From Bacteroidales bacterium (GTDB taxonomy: Bacteria > Bacteroidota > Bacteroidia > Bacteroidales > F082), in contig JAFSJF010000037.1 in assembly GCA_017439405.1 (NCBI GenBank), positions 81,023 through 145,022 on the forward strand: a DNA stretch of 64,000 nucleotides, in the 5' to 3' direction. The notes below the pieces were generated by a model. It was given only the letters and a program-made list of their open reading frames with translations. It did no database searches and was not told the DNA's origin. The translations under genes and the position numbers were made by a program. Position 1 is the first letter of the stretch. Every line of letters begins with the position of its first letter. This document shows positions 1 through 11,400 of the stretch, in pieces.

Positions 1-3000
1 CATGAGCAGACAGGGACATTCGGGACTGGTGTAATCCTGTTGAATGCCCGAGGGCTGACGGAAGGTGAACACATTGTGAACATCATGCTTGAAAGCGAAT
101 CACTGACTTCCACGCAAAGCTATTCCTTTGAGAAGCACTTTGTGAACGGACGCGACATCATCACCATCACCAACCCAACCATGGTGGCAGGCACGGTAAG
201 TGGAGCGGGACGGTACGAACAAGGCGACACTTGCACGTTGGTGGCTGCCCCCAATGGAATGTTTGGCTTTATCAATTGGACCAATGAAGGAAATGTGGTT
301 TCTGATAGCACGGAGTATAGTTTCATCGTGACAGAAGATGCCACCTATGAGGCCAATTTCGATTGGACGAACCCTGCTTCTGTCGATTACATTTCAGATG
401 GCCTGATCATGTATCTCGACGGCATCTGTAACACAAGAAACGGCCATGATACGACTGCCACGGTTTGGGAGGATTTGATTGGAAACTATGATTTGACCAT
501 CAACAATTATTCCTCCTACACTTGGGAAGACAACCATTTTCTCGGTCTTGGGAATGGAGGTTACCTGAATACGGACAAGACATGGAAGTATTTCAATTCG
601 CTGAACGATGACATTACCATTGAAATTGTCACTTACATCGATTGTGACAAGACTTCGCCTTCATATAGGGGTATTGCCGGATGGCACGGAGGAAGTGATG
701 GAACAAATATCCAAAACGACCAAGGAAGTTCAAGAATGCAAACGCTTGGCGCATTGCCTGTGACCGAAGCCGATGACATGATAAGCACGATTTCCTATAC
801 AAGGTATAATGGTTCTTTCTTGAATGGCTCTTGGAAAATCAATGATGATAGGATTAGATTAGGAGTCAACTCGAATTACACTGCCGTTTTTGGGAACAGT
901 TATGCCCAAAGTAGGGGCTGGAACGACAGCATATATTGCATTCGTATGTATTGCAGATCGCTTTCGCCCGAAGAAATCGCCTACAATCACAGCATCGATG
1001 TGGAGCGGTTTGGTGCAAGTTCCTCCAATTTCTATGGAATCATCGCTTCGGCAAATCCTTCAAATGGCGGCTCGGTAAGTGGTGCCGGTGCCTACGAAGC
1101 AGGACAAATATGCACGCTGACAGCCACGGCCAACGAAAACTACGTTTTCTATAATTGGACAGAGAACGGAATGCAAGTCTCCATCGACCCAACCTACAGT
1201 TTCACCGTGACGGGAAACAGGACTTTGGTGGCCAATTTCATCCAAATCCAACCTGATTCCTATCTCATCTCAACAATGGTGAACCCTGTCGGGAGCGGCA
1301 CCGTCACGGGCGGAGGCGGCTATACGCAAGGCTCCGTCTGCACTCTGACGGCCACTCCAGCCGAGGGCTATTTCTTTCTGAATTGGACCCAAAACGGCAA
1401 CGTGGTATCGAGCAACCCGACCTACACCTTCACGGTGACAAGTAACGCAACTTATACGGCCAACTTCACGCTTGGCCTTCCGGACCTCCACGTGACAGGC
1501 ATCACCCATTCCGACTTTATGGCAGGTCAACCCGTCACTGTGAGTTGGACTGTGCAAAATGATGGTGTAGGTTCAACGCCAGTGGGGGGAACTTGGAATG
1601 ACTATGTTTGGATAGCCTCAACAGTAGATTTAAGGATTGGTGATCCGAATGATATACATCTTGCAACGGTTGACAACTTAATGGCACTTGACCCTGGTGA
1701 AAGTTATACGAATACCGTAACCGTAACATTACCCTCTGATATTGCAGGCTCTCAATACATTTTCGTATTGACAGACATGGTGGATGCGTTCAACATCTCT
1801 TTTCCAAACAATCTACCGCCAGACCCATATACGCCCAGTATTACAGGTGATCCTTATTATTACTTTACAGGACAGACTCATGGTGCAAATGCTGGAGGTG
1901 TAATTAGTGAAACGAATGACTACGACAACTTTTTCTATAAATCGGTTCAAGTTATCCCCGCTCCAGCACCTGATTTGGTGGTGACAAACATCGCTCATCC
2001 TACAGACATTATCTCGGGAATGAGCATGCCTTTGTCATTTACTGTTGAAAATCAAGGTGTGGCAACTGCCGTTGGTTCTTGGTATGATGCGGTATATTTG
2101 TCGCAGTCATCGACATTCAATTTGGCGACAGCCTTTCATTTAGGGTCTTATCAGCATGAAAACGGACTTGCAGTCGGTCAATCCTACACCTATTCCACAA
2201 ATGTTGATATTCCAAGGGAATTCTATGATTCTCACTATGTTTTTGTCGTCACGGATGTTACCAATGCGGTTTATGAAAGCATTTTTGAGGACAACAATGT
2301 GGTCCGCTCGGAAACGCCAGTCAATATTACCATGTCAGCGTGTCCCAATTTGGTTGTGACTTCAATAACTGCGCCTTCAGCAATGTCGGTGAATAAGAGC
2401 TATGATATTTCATTTACAGTCCAAAATATTGGTGCAGGGGCGGCAACGGAAAATGGTTGGAATGATGTTGTTTATCTGTCAAGGGACGAAGTTTGGGATT
2501 ATGGTGATATAGCCATAAAAGTCATTCGACACAACAATAGCAACCCCTTGATTCAGGATGCCACATACACATGCAACACCAATGTATCTATACCAGGTAA
2601 TACCAGTAATGGAATTTGGTATGTGTTGGTTAAAACAGACAAGGACAACGAAGTGTTTGAGTTTTTGGATGAAGATGATAATGTCGGGCACACCGAGAAT
2701 CCATCCACAATCCTTATACCAGAGCTGGCCGTAACAGAATTGTGGATTGATGATGTGGTTAATCCTAATGTTCCAACCGAAGTGGAATGGACTGTAAAAA
2801 ACAATGGCGATGGTCTTGCTTTGGGCGTTTTGACAGACTTAATTGCATTCGAAAGTCAAATTGTCGATACCGTCACCACACACATTCATCTTGAAAGCAA
2901 TGACAGTGTCGTGATTTCCAAAATGATCACCGTTCCTTGTGTTAGCTTGTCAAGTGGAATTATGTCGGTTATTTCAAATGCGGATTTCAATATCATTGAC

Positions 3001-5808
3001 GCTGATTCCACAAACAATGTCATAGACAATACCGTGAGCGTGATTGTCCCAGACTTGTTGGTTGAAGAAACAAGCATCTCCGAAGAAGGATGGTCGGGTG
3101 AGCCGATTGAAGTAAAATATGCTGTCACCAACAATGGAACTGCATCGTTGAATAAGACCACAACTGACAGAATATTTATCAGCAACAATCAAAATGATTT
3201 CAGTGATGCGACGCTTGTTTATTCTTACCAAAGGATGTTGTCCCTTGGAATGGAAGAGACTGAAAATGTTGATTTGTCGATGAACTTGCCCGATGGCATT
3301 TATGGAACATATTACATTGGTGTGTTTGCCAATGCAGATGGTGAAGTTTGCGAAGGCAATAACACAAATGGTAGCAGTATTGTTTCAGCCATCAATGTTT
3401 CCTTGTCACCCTATCCAAATCTTCAGGTTGTTTCTGCATCCATTGAAAGCACACTTATTAATATTGGTGCGTACGCGACAGTTTCCTATAGTGTGCAAAA
3501 TGTTGGCGATGCGGCTGTGAATGGCAGGACGTGGACGGATAGGTTTTATGTTTCGCCCACACCCTCCTATAATGAGAATACGGCCGAATTGATTGGCGAA
3601 CATAGAACAACCGCCACGATAGCTGTTAATGAAACCATTGATGTCTCGACAAGTATGATAATACCGATGAGTATCAATGCTGGGAACTATTATTTGGTTA
3701 TGATTACCGATGCAAACGATGAGCTATACGAATTCAACGGAGAAAATGATAACCTATATATAGGTGCAGGGTATCAGTTTGATGTATATCCATGTGACTT
3801 GCAAGCGATGGCTATTGGTGGTTCGTCAGAAGTTGATTGGGGTTCGACTGCAACCTTCACTTTGCACGGCAAAAATGTATCCGATGTTACAACATTGTAC
3901 AGCCAATGGAATGACAAACTCTATTTGTCAGCCGACAATTTGTTAAGTGGTGATGATATAGAGATAGGCAATACGGCGCATAACGGGCATTTGGAACCTG
4001 TCGATGAATACCAAACGGTGTTTTATGTGACCATTCCATACGGCATGGCGGGTGAATGTTATCTGATAGGCGTTGTCGACTCGCAATTCGCAAATCCCGA
4101 CATCAATCCTCAAAACAATTTTGTGGCAGAGGCAATAACCGTCAATGCTGTGCCAACGCCAGATTTGCAGTTGACAGATATTTCGGTGATTGATGACTTT
4201 GTTGCAGGACAACCGTCGCGCATTGTCTATACAGTCACGAATGTGGGTGAAATCGCAGTCGAGAACAAGCAATGGAACGACAGGTTTTACTTGTCGGATG
4301 ACGATGCATATTCAAGCGAAGACCTACAACTTAAAACCAACGCAAAACACCTTTCGCTAAATGTCAACGAATCGTATTGTGACACGGTTGAGATAGTTAT
4401 ACCATTCCAATATGGCGGGAATAACTATCTGATAGCCAAGGCCAATGCAACCCAATCTTTCTACGAGCCAAACTTTGACGACAATATTTTAGGTGCGATG
4501 GTACATGTGACGATACCATCACCAGGCGATTTGATTGTGCAGAATGTTGTCTCTGAATTTGAGGTTGTTTCTGGTGACAGGTTGCATGTTTCGTGGGATG
4601 TCAAGAACATCGGAGAGAACACGCTGCATGGAAGTGGCTTGAAAACGCTGGTTTATATGTCTTGTGATACCGTGTTCGATGTAAACGACAAATTGCTTGG
4701 AAGTGTCACCAATTCAATCATGCTGCCTCCCAATGCCACCTCATCACAAGAATTGTCAGCCCGCGTATCAGGAGTACCTGAAGGGGATTATTACTTGATG
4801 GTGATGACCAATGCGACAAGAACTTTCAACGAAAGCGATTTTGACAACAACACCACGGTGTCAAACAATCCGTTCAGTGTGTTGATGAGAGTCCTTCCCT
4901 TCAATGTGCCTTTGACGGATACGCTTGAGAATAATCTAGCCAACGATTATCGGTTGAATGTAGGCGAGTTTATACAGGAGACCGTCAGAATCCATTTACA
5001 TTCTGCGGATTCGTTACAGGGTGCGATAAACAACATTTTCGTTACCCATAACGGTGTAGGCGACAATCTCAATTACGATTATTCGACTATTGAGCAATTC
5101 ACCGCGAATCCCGAACTGTATATCCCTTCGACGCAACTTGAGTATTATGGTGTCAATGTCATTGGTTCCACACCAGTTGACAACGAACAGAGCATCATGC
5201 TACAGGCCGATATTTTGCCATTCGATTTGCGCAATATTAGCCCGACCTATGGAGGCAACACAGGCAAAGTCACCATTGAGCTTACGGGTTCAAAATTCAG
5301 TGTAGATATGTCGGTCAAACTCTTTAACGCTGAAGAGACCATCATAGCCGATACGGTGTATTTCCAAAGTTTCTACAAAGCATATGCCACCTTTGACCTT
5401 AAAGATAAGTCTGTTGGATTCTATTCGATAGGCATCAGTAACTTGTGCGAAGGAGATGCATATCTTGAAAATGCTTTTGAAATCCGTCAAGGAGAACCTG
5501 AAAGGCTGTCAATCAACATTATTTATCCAAACTCCCCGCGTCCCAATAGGAACATCATTATGATGCTCGAGTTCGGAAATACGGGTAATGTGGATATTAC
5601 AGCACCGGTCATCAGGCTTACTAGTGTCGGTGGCTCATGGATTGCACTGACTTCAGAAGGCCTTGCAAACCATGAAACAGACATGCTGATTCCATTGCAG
5701 ATTGAAGGAGCTCCGCAAGGTGTTTTAAGGCCAGGCAGTTATGGAATTATCAATATTTTCTGCTATACAAGCAATGCCTTGGTGTTCACAATTAGAAGAA
5801 TTCAATAA
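1..5808 (+). CDS. Giant exported CARDB/InlB-repeat protein, 5' end cut by window
   Basis: The frame is open from base 1, and the first usable start (TTG at 40) has no promoter in front, so the N-terminus lies outside the window. About 1935 codons are visible. Order of parts: an InlB/divergent-B-repeat unit (about residues 35-107, counting from the TTG), a LamG/concanavalin-like lectin fold (110-325), two more InlB-type repeats (330-485), then nine CARDB-like Ig repeats starting near 486, 643, 768, 893, 1004, 1125, 1252, 1375 and 1497, each opening with a P/G-D/N-L motif and most carrying a WND motif. A C-terminal Ig/IPT-like region follows. CARDB domains are extracellular adhesion modules. 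No T9SS C-terminal sorting domain is visible. First visible gene of an operon with the next three, 11 nt before the next start. Likely an adhesin or surface scaffold; ligand unknown. Confidence 0.85.
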   Translation, partial: HEQTGTFGTGVILLNARGLTEGEHIVNIMLESESLTSTQSYSFEKHFVNGRDIITITNPTMVAGTVSGAGRYEQGDTCTLVAAPNGMFGFINWTNEGNVVSDSTEYSFIVTEDATYEANFDWTNPASVDYISDGLIMYLDGICNTRNGHDTTATVWEDLIGNYDLTINNYSSYTWEDNHFLGLGNGGYLNTDKTWKYFNSLNDDITIEIVTYIDCDKTSPSYRGIAGWHGGSDGTNIQNDQGSSRMQTLGALPVTEADDMISTISYTRYNGSFLNGSWKINDDRIRLGVNSNYTAVFGNSYAQSRGWNDSIYCIRMYCRSLSPEEIAYNHSIDVERFGASSSNFYGIIASANPSNGGSVSGAGAYEAGQICTLTATANENYVFYNWTENGMQVSIDPTYSFTVTGNRTLVANFIQIQPDSYLISTMVNPVGSGTVTGGGGYTQGSVCTLTATPAEGYFFLNWTQNGNVVSSNPTYTFTVTSNATYTANFTLGLPDLHVTGITHSDFMAGQPVTVSWTVQNDGVGSTPVGGTWNDYVWIASTVDLRIGDPNDIHLATVDNLMALDPGESYTNTVTVTLPSDIAGSQYIFVLTDMVDAFNISFPNNLPPDPYTPSITGDPYYYFTGQTHGANAGGVISETNDYDNFFYKSVQVIPAPAPDLVVTNIAHPTDIISGMSMPLSFTVENQGVATAVGSWYDAVYLSQSSTFNLATAFHLGSYQHENGLAVGQSYTYSTNVDIPREFYDSHYVFVVTDVTNAVYESIFEDNNVVRSETPVNITMSACPNLVVTSITAPSAMSVNKSYDISFTVQNIGAGAATENGWNDVVYLSRDEVWDYGDIAIKVIRHNNSNPLIQDATYTCNTNVSIPGNTSNGIWYVLVKTDKDNEVFEFLDEDDNVGHTENPSTILIPELAVTELWIDDVVNPNVPTEVEWTVKNNGDGLALGVLTDLIAFESQIVDTVTTHIHLESNDSVVISKMITVPCVSLSSGIMSVISNADFNIIDADSTNNVIDNTVSVIVPDLLVEETSISEEGWSGEPIEVKYAVTNNGTASLNKTTTDRIFISNNQNDFSDATLVYSYQRMLSLGMEETENVDLSMNLPDGIYGTYYIGVFANADGEVCEGNNTNGSSIVSAINVSLSPYPNLQVVSASIESTLINIGAYATVSYSVQNVGDAAVNGRTWTDRFYVSPTPSYNENTAELIGEHRTTATIAVNETIDVSTSMIIPMSINAGNYYLVMITDANDELYEFNGENDNLYIGAGYQFDVYPCDLQAMAIGGSSEVDWGSTATFTLHGKNVSDVTTLYSQWNDKLYLSADNLLSGDDIEIGNTAHNGHLEPVDEYQTVFYVTIPYGMAGECYLIGVVDSQFANPDINPQNNFVAEAITVNAVPTPDLQLTDISVIDDFVAGQPSRIVYTVTNVGEIAVENKQWNDRFYLSDDDAYSSEDLQLKTNAKHLSLNVNESYCDTVEIVIPFQYGGNNYLIAKANATQSFYEPNFDDNILGAMVHVTIPSPGDLIVQNVVSEFEVVSGDRLHVSWDVKNIGENTLHGSGLKTLVYMSCDTVFDVNDKLLGSVTNSIMLPPNATSSQELSARVSGVPEGDYYLMVMTNATRTFNESDFDNNTTVSNNPFSVLMRVLPFNVPLTDTLENNLANDYRLNVGEFIQETVRIHLHSADSLQGAINNIFVTHNGVGDNLNYDYSTIEQFTANPELYIPSTQLEYYGVNVIGSTPVDNEQSIMLQADILPFDLRNISPTYGGNTGKVTIELTGSKFSVDMSVKLFNAEETIIADTVYFQSFYKAYATFDLKDKSVGFYSIGISNLCEGDAYLENAFEIRQGEPERLSINIIYPNSPRPNRNIIMMLEFGNTGNVDITAPVIRLTSVGGSWIALTSEGLANHETDMLIPLQIEGAPQGVLRPGSYGIINIFCYTSNALVFTIRRIQ

Positions 5809-5819
5809 AGACTACAACT

Positions 5820-7076
5820 ATGAAAAAAGATAATAAACTAATAGTATTAAAATCGCTGATAATAGCGGTGTTCCTAATGCTGGGCAATACCGTTTTGGCA
5901 CAACATCCGCTATTGGGCCCCAATGAGTTGCATGTTTATGCTTTCCCCCATCAACTTCAAGTTACTATAGGAAAACAGGCTAATGACGAAGGAAGAACTT
6001 GTTATAAGTGGAGGGGGTATTTTGGCGAGAATGGCATTGAAGAGAGAATAGGGTCGAAGCAAGTGTTTGATTTACCCAGTTACATGTCTTCGGCGGGTTC
6101 GAGTTATGAATTCGAGCTTACTGTTATTGGTGAACAGTATTATCAGCAGACCGTTGAATTACATATAGTTGAAGAAATTACATTTCAAGTTCAACCGAAG
6201 AAAGGTTGTTTTTCTGGTAATGAGATACCAGTAAAAGAAGATTTTGAAATAACCACAAATCCACCTGGGTATGAAAACTTGGTGAGTATTGATTATGACC
6301 AATGCCATCAGTATGAGGATGGGATGTATTTGGTTTTCTTTAAATTGGTTGTTAGTGGCGTAATACTGGATAGTCATACGGTTTTTGTAAGAAACACGGG
6401 AATTGAAATGTCGCATAATAGCACAACATATAGTGTTGAGCAGGCGGGAAATCTTATTAGTGGCGTATATAAGGTGGCAAGTTTTGTCTCTAATGGTTTT
6501 AATTATGTAACAGGAACGGTAACAGGAACGCAGATTCTATGGGACCCACCAACAATTTATGGAGGTTGGACCATAACAGAAGGATATGATTGTTGTGATA
6601 AAACTATGCGACAACGAAGGTTAGATGTAAATGAGTTAGGAGGTAAAGCTGGTTTCCATGTAAATTTGCGAAATCCTATTCCTGTATATGGATTCTATTT
6701 TGGGCTTAGAGGATGGTTTGAACTTGAATTAGGTTTGCGTAATCTTCATGTCAATTTGTATAGAACATGTAGCCCATTTGATGAATATTTGGAAGGTGGT
6801 TTTCATGGAGCAGTTAATCTATCTGTTGGAGTGTTTATTGAAGATTTTACGGGAGGTGCTCTTCTTTCTGCAACTGGTAGTCTTGGTAGTAAGTTCTCTT
6901 TTGATGATTTGAAAACAATAGTCACCGGCTCTAATGCCTATACTGATGGGAAACTTCGTGTAGAATTGTACGCTCAATGCGAGTTTGTGTTATTATCGTG
7001 GGTTAAACAAAAATACCAAACTCCAAAAAAACTATTTGATATTCCATTGAGGTTTGATTTACCATTTTATGATTAA
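5820..7076 (+). CDS. Secreted protein of unknown function
   Basis: 418 residues starting MKKDNKLIVLKSLIIAVFLM with a clear signal peptide ending at an A-Q cleavage site near residue 27. I recognise no family. The mature part has an Ig-like N-terminal half and a Gly/aromatic-rich C-terminal half (residues 230-390) with alternating beta-strand character. Codon use is more AT-rich than the flanking genes. It lies 11 nt after the CARDB giant and 12 nt before the thrombospondin-repeat protein, so it is almost certainly co-transcribed and exported with them. It could be a partner or anchor of the giant. No function can be assigned. Confidence 0.75.
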   Translation: MKKDNKLIVLKSLIIAVFLMLGNTVLAQHPLLGPNELHVYAFPHQLQVTIGKQANDEGRTCYKWRGYFGENGIEERIGSKQVFDLPSYMSSAGSSYEFELTVIGEQYYQQTVELHIVEEITFQVQPKKGCFSGNEIPVKEDFEITTNPPGYENLVSIDYDQCHQYEDGMYLVFFKLVVSGVILDSHTVFVRNTGIEMSHNSTTYSVEQAGNLISGVYKVASFVSNGFNYVTGTVTGTQILWDPPTIYGGWTITEGYDCCDKTMRQRRLDVNELGGKAGFHVNLRNPIPVYGFYFGLRGWFELELGLRNLHVNLYRTCSPFDEYLEGGFHGAVNLSVGVFIEDFTGGALLSATGSLGSKFSFDDLKTIVTGSNAYTDGKLRVELYAQCEFVLLSWVKQKYQTPKKLFDIPLRFDLPFYD

Positions 7077-7088
7077 AAACTAAAAAAC

Positions 7089-8420
7089 ATGAAGAAATTA
7101 ATTACAATAACAGCGTTGATGTTTGTCATATACTCTGTAAAAGCGCAAACAGACAGGTATCCTTTGTTCTATCCAACAACTAATGAGGATTTGATAATTA
7201 GTATTGTTGACACTACTAATTCTTTTTCATTAGATAGTATAGGTATTTTTGCCTGTGACAATAAAATAATCTATAGTTTTGATGGATATGTTTATCCAGA
7301 TAATGCAGATAGAATAGTGAGTACAGTTGGAGGAGAACAGAATGCGGCTTCCGATAATACCCCACATTCTGCATTGTGTAAGCTTCTAAAAGCATACCAA
7401 CAATCAACACCGAATAATTTTTCGGGAGTGTTGTCTTGTTATGCCCCTGAAAGCAGACCTGATATTGAAGAAATGTTGGCAGTTGATTCTATTCGAGAGG
7501 CTTTCTATAATGGAGTATCTCAAATCGACTCATTGGAATTACTTGCCTATTATAAGCCAGACAATGTTTATGTAACAAGCATTGTAAAGGCCTATTTCCA
7601 TAACAATTTCGAGTTTGTTATGCCTTTCGCATTCAAACAGGTGATAGGAACATGGTATGCGAGTACATATTCCGATTTGACAGGTTTGTCCTATAACCTC
7701 ACGACATTCCTCAATAGCTATCCGGGAAGTTTATTGGAACGGAATTCTGATATTGACGGCGATGGCGTAAACAATATGATAGACAATTGCCCATGCAATT
7801 ATAATCCAGACCAAAAAGATTCGGATAACGATGGAATTGGCGATGCCTGCGACAACTGTCCCGACAAATACAATCCATTGCAGTCAGATTCAGATGACGA
7901 TGGTATTGGTGATGCTTGCGACAATTGCCCCGATACCGAAAATCCTGACCAATTGGATTCGGATAATGACGGATTAGGTGATGAATGTGACAATTGCCCG
8001 AATCATTTCAATCCGTATCAATTGGATTCAGATGGCGATGGCATAGGCAATGAGTGTGACCCCGATATTGACGGTGACGGAATCCCCAATGAAGAGGATG
8101 ATGACATGGACGGCGACGATGTTGCCAATGATGAAGACAACTGCCCAACGACCTATAATCCATCACAATTCGACAGCGATGAAGATGGAATAGGCGACAT
8201 TTGCGACAATTGTCCGTTGGTTTACAATCCTGACCAGACAGACACTGATGGTGACGGCATTGGTGATGAATGTGACCCCGACATTGACGGCGATGGCATA
8301 CTCAATGAGTATGACAACTGCCCGTATGTTTACAACCCAGACCAAACAGACACCAACTGTGATGGTGTGGGCGATGCGTGCCAGCAAAGAAACAAGAATA
8401 GAAAAGGTAAAAGACAATAG
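7089..8420 (+). CDS. Secreted thrombospondin type 3 repeat protein
   Basis: 443 residues with a signal peptide ([20 protein letters not shown]). Residues about 1-220 form an unrecognised globular region. Residues about 223-430 are Ca-binding thrombospondin type 3 repeats of the form [15 protein letters not shown], at least seven units, some degenerate (DPDIDGDGI). The tail after the last repeat is short and basic ([12 protein letters not shown]), with no T9SS sorting domain. TSP3 repeats bind many calcium ions and make stiff stalks in bacterial surface proteins. Third gene of the operon; only 2 nt separate it from the next gene, so translation is probably coupled. The repeats are also repetitive at the DNA level and could recombine. 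Confidence 0.85.
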   Translation: MKKLITITALMFVIYSVKAQTDRYPLFYPTTNEDLIISIVDTTNSFSLDSIGIFACDNKIIYSFDGYVYPDNADRIVSTVGGEQNAASDNTPHSALCKLLKAYQQSTPNNFSGVLSCYAPESRPDIEEMLAVDSIREAFYNGVSQIDSLELLAYYKPDNVYVTSIVKAYFHNNFEFVMPFAFKQVIGTWYASTYSDLTGLSYNLTTFLNSYPGSLLERNSDIDGDGVNNMIDNCPCNYNPDQKDSDNDGIGDACDNCPDKYNPLQSDSDDDGIGDACDNCPDTENPDQLDSDNDGLGDECDNCPNHFNPYQLDSDGDGIGNECDPDIDGDGIPNEEDDDMDGDDVANDEDNCPTTYNPSQFDSDEDGIGDICDNCPLVYNPDQTDTDGDGIGDECDPDIDGDGILNEYDNCPYVYNPDQTDTNCDGVGDACQQRNKNRKGKRQ

Positions 8421-8422
8421 TT

Positions 8423-11400
8423 ATGAAAGCATATTATTCAACAAAGATACAACATCTAATACAGTTGGCACTTGTAATAATGTTTGTGCTTCCGAGCCTG
8501 ATGTTAGAAGCACAAAGTCCAAATGATCCTGGCATAATGAGATTAGACATTACCAACGATAGATGTAATCGAGGAGAGGGTAGTGCTTATTTGACCGTAT
8601 CCACCCTATATCAGAGCCAAATGATAATCACATGGTTTTATGAAGATTTCGTCACTGGAGAAAATCGGGAAGAACATGATGTATTAAGCATCGGCAATCT
8701 TCATCAAGGTCTTGTAGGCGTAATTGTGAGATCCGTCTCTTGTAACAACATTGTTTTTGAGTCGTTCAAATATGTTGAAAATGATTCAAATGAATTTAAT
8801 GCAACTATTACTGTAACAACCAATACTCAATCATGTGAAGTTGTTTCGGCCGAGTTGGTGGTTGTCCCAACTGGTGGGATGGGACCCTATACTTTTGAAT
8901 GGGAAACCAATTTCATGACAGTTTATGAGCCAGGGTATTATAGTTGCAAGGTTTGGGACAGCTATAATAATGAATGTTTAGCTGAAACAATTGTCTCCAT
9001 GGAAAAACTTAAATGTGCCGTTGACCCCAATGAGATATTTGGCCCGGATGGATTTGGCGATGAAAAGATGATTGCAGCGACACAAAGCATCTCTTATACA
9101 ATCACTTTTGAAAACGACCCGGAATTTGCCACAGCACCGGCATCAAGAGTTGAGATTGAATACCCAATTCCAGCCGAACAAAGATTGGCATCGTTTAGGC
9201 TGGGTGATTTCGGGTTTGGGCAATTTGTTTTCACCGTCCCCAACAACACATCATCCTATTATCAAAGATTGGATGTATCGGATTCACTTGGTGTATGGGT
9301 GGATGTCACGGCGGGAATTGATGTGATTCACAACAAAGCGTTTTGGATTTTCCAAAGCATCGACCCCGCTACTGGCTCTGAACCACAAAACTCACAACTT
9401 GGTTTCCTGTTGGTTAACGATGACGAAGGAAGGGGAGAAGGCTATGTCAATTATTACATTTCCCCCGCTGATGGGCTGCAAACTGGTGACACAACATCTG
9501 CTGTTGCTACTATCGTTTTCGATGATAATGCCCCGATTGCCACTAATGTTTGGACCAATATGTTTGATGCCGCTGCACCTACAAGTACCATTGCGAGTAC
9601 GAACATCATAGAAACGGATAGCACCAACTGTATCATAAGTTTTTCATCACAGGATGACATGAATGGTTCAGGAGTTCATAGCATAGAATTGTTTGTGTCA
9701 GTTAATGGTGCACAATATGTATCTGCAGGTTCATACGCTTATGAAGCTGAAGTGAGTTATCCTTTAATGAATGGGTTGTATTATGAGTTCATCAGTATTG
9801 CAACTGATAATGTTGGAAATGTTGAAGACTTTAAGACTATTCCAGACGCTACCGTTGACTACGGTCTTGCGCCAAGTGACATCACCCTTTCAAAATACTA
9901 TTTCTATGAGAACGAATTGGTTGGCAGTGTTGTGGGTGAGTTGAACACTATTGATATCGGCGATGTTTTCACATATCAACTTGTTGATGGAGAAGGGGCT
10001 TCTGACAATAGTTTGTTCGCCATATCTGAAAACAAATTGGTGACCAACGCCGATTTCAATTGTGAAGAACGTCTTGATTATTCTGTGAGAGTCAGGTCAA
10101 CGGATGTCTCAAATCTGTATGTCGAAAAAACGTTTGATATCAGTATGGTTAAGACAAATCAGACCTACGATCTCGATTATGAGGGTGATATTTGCCAAGG
10201 AGAGAATTTCTTCGGCTACGGATGGAACATCAATCTGCTTGACTCTGTTCCTGGCACATATACTTATACGAGGCATTTGCAAACGACGAGTGGATGCGAT
10301 AGCATTCGGACGCTTACGGTAAGAGTGCATCCTGAGTATTTAATACCCATTACTGATGAGATAGCCTATGGCGAGGACTACACTTTGAATGGCTTTAATA
10401 TTGTAAATCCAACGATTGGAATTGTTTATGACACATTGTATCTCCATACAACCCAAGGTTGTGATAGCATCGTCTCATTGACGCTAACTATTAATCCTGG
10501 AGTGGTGAACTATATTCAAACCACTAACCTCACCACTGGCTGGAACTGGTGGAGTTGCTATGTTGAATTGGATGGCATAGACGGTTTGAACATGCTGCAA
10601 GAAGGCCTCGGCACGAGCGGCGTGACCATCAAGTCGCAGAACGACGGATACAACTCATATTTGGACGGCTACGGCTGGTATGGCTCGCTGGGTACGCTCA
10701 ACAACGAGTCGAGTTACCAAATACGTACTGCTACCATCTGCGAGGTGCAGATGACGGGCAGCGCGATAAGTCCTGACAACCATCCCATTACGATTAATCC
10801 AGGTTGGTCATGGATAGGTTATCCTGTGAGCATCTCCTTAAGTTTGGGAGAGGCGTTTTCAGGTATCACCCCAATGACAAACGACATGCTGAAGTCGCAG
10901 AACGACGGCTTCGCGTCCTATCTTGAGGGATTCGGTTGGTACGGTGCACTCAACACACTCAACCCCGGCATGGGCTTGATGTACAAGTCATTTAGCAACA
11001 CGTCCATTACATTCTCCTATCCTACAGGCGGTGCGAAGGGCAATCTAAAAGCCAACCAAACCACGGAGAATAACCACTGGAGACCCAACCTGAACGCTTA
11101 CGCCGACAACATGAGCGTGATGGCGGTCGTTGAGCTTGACGGCAACGAACTCCAAGGCGAGAACTTCGAGTTGGCTGCCTTCGCCAACGGTGAGGTGCGC
11201 GGCAGCGCGAGATTGCTCTATGTGGAACCTCTCAACCGCTACATGGCCTTCTTGACCGTGGCTGGCGATGAGGCCACAGAGCTTCGTTTTGCTCTCTACA
11301 ACACCGAAACGGGTGACGTAGAGACGCAAAGTTTTGCGTCTCTACAATATGAGACCGACGCCGTGGTGGGCAGTTTTGCCGAGCCTTACGTCGTCAGCTT

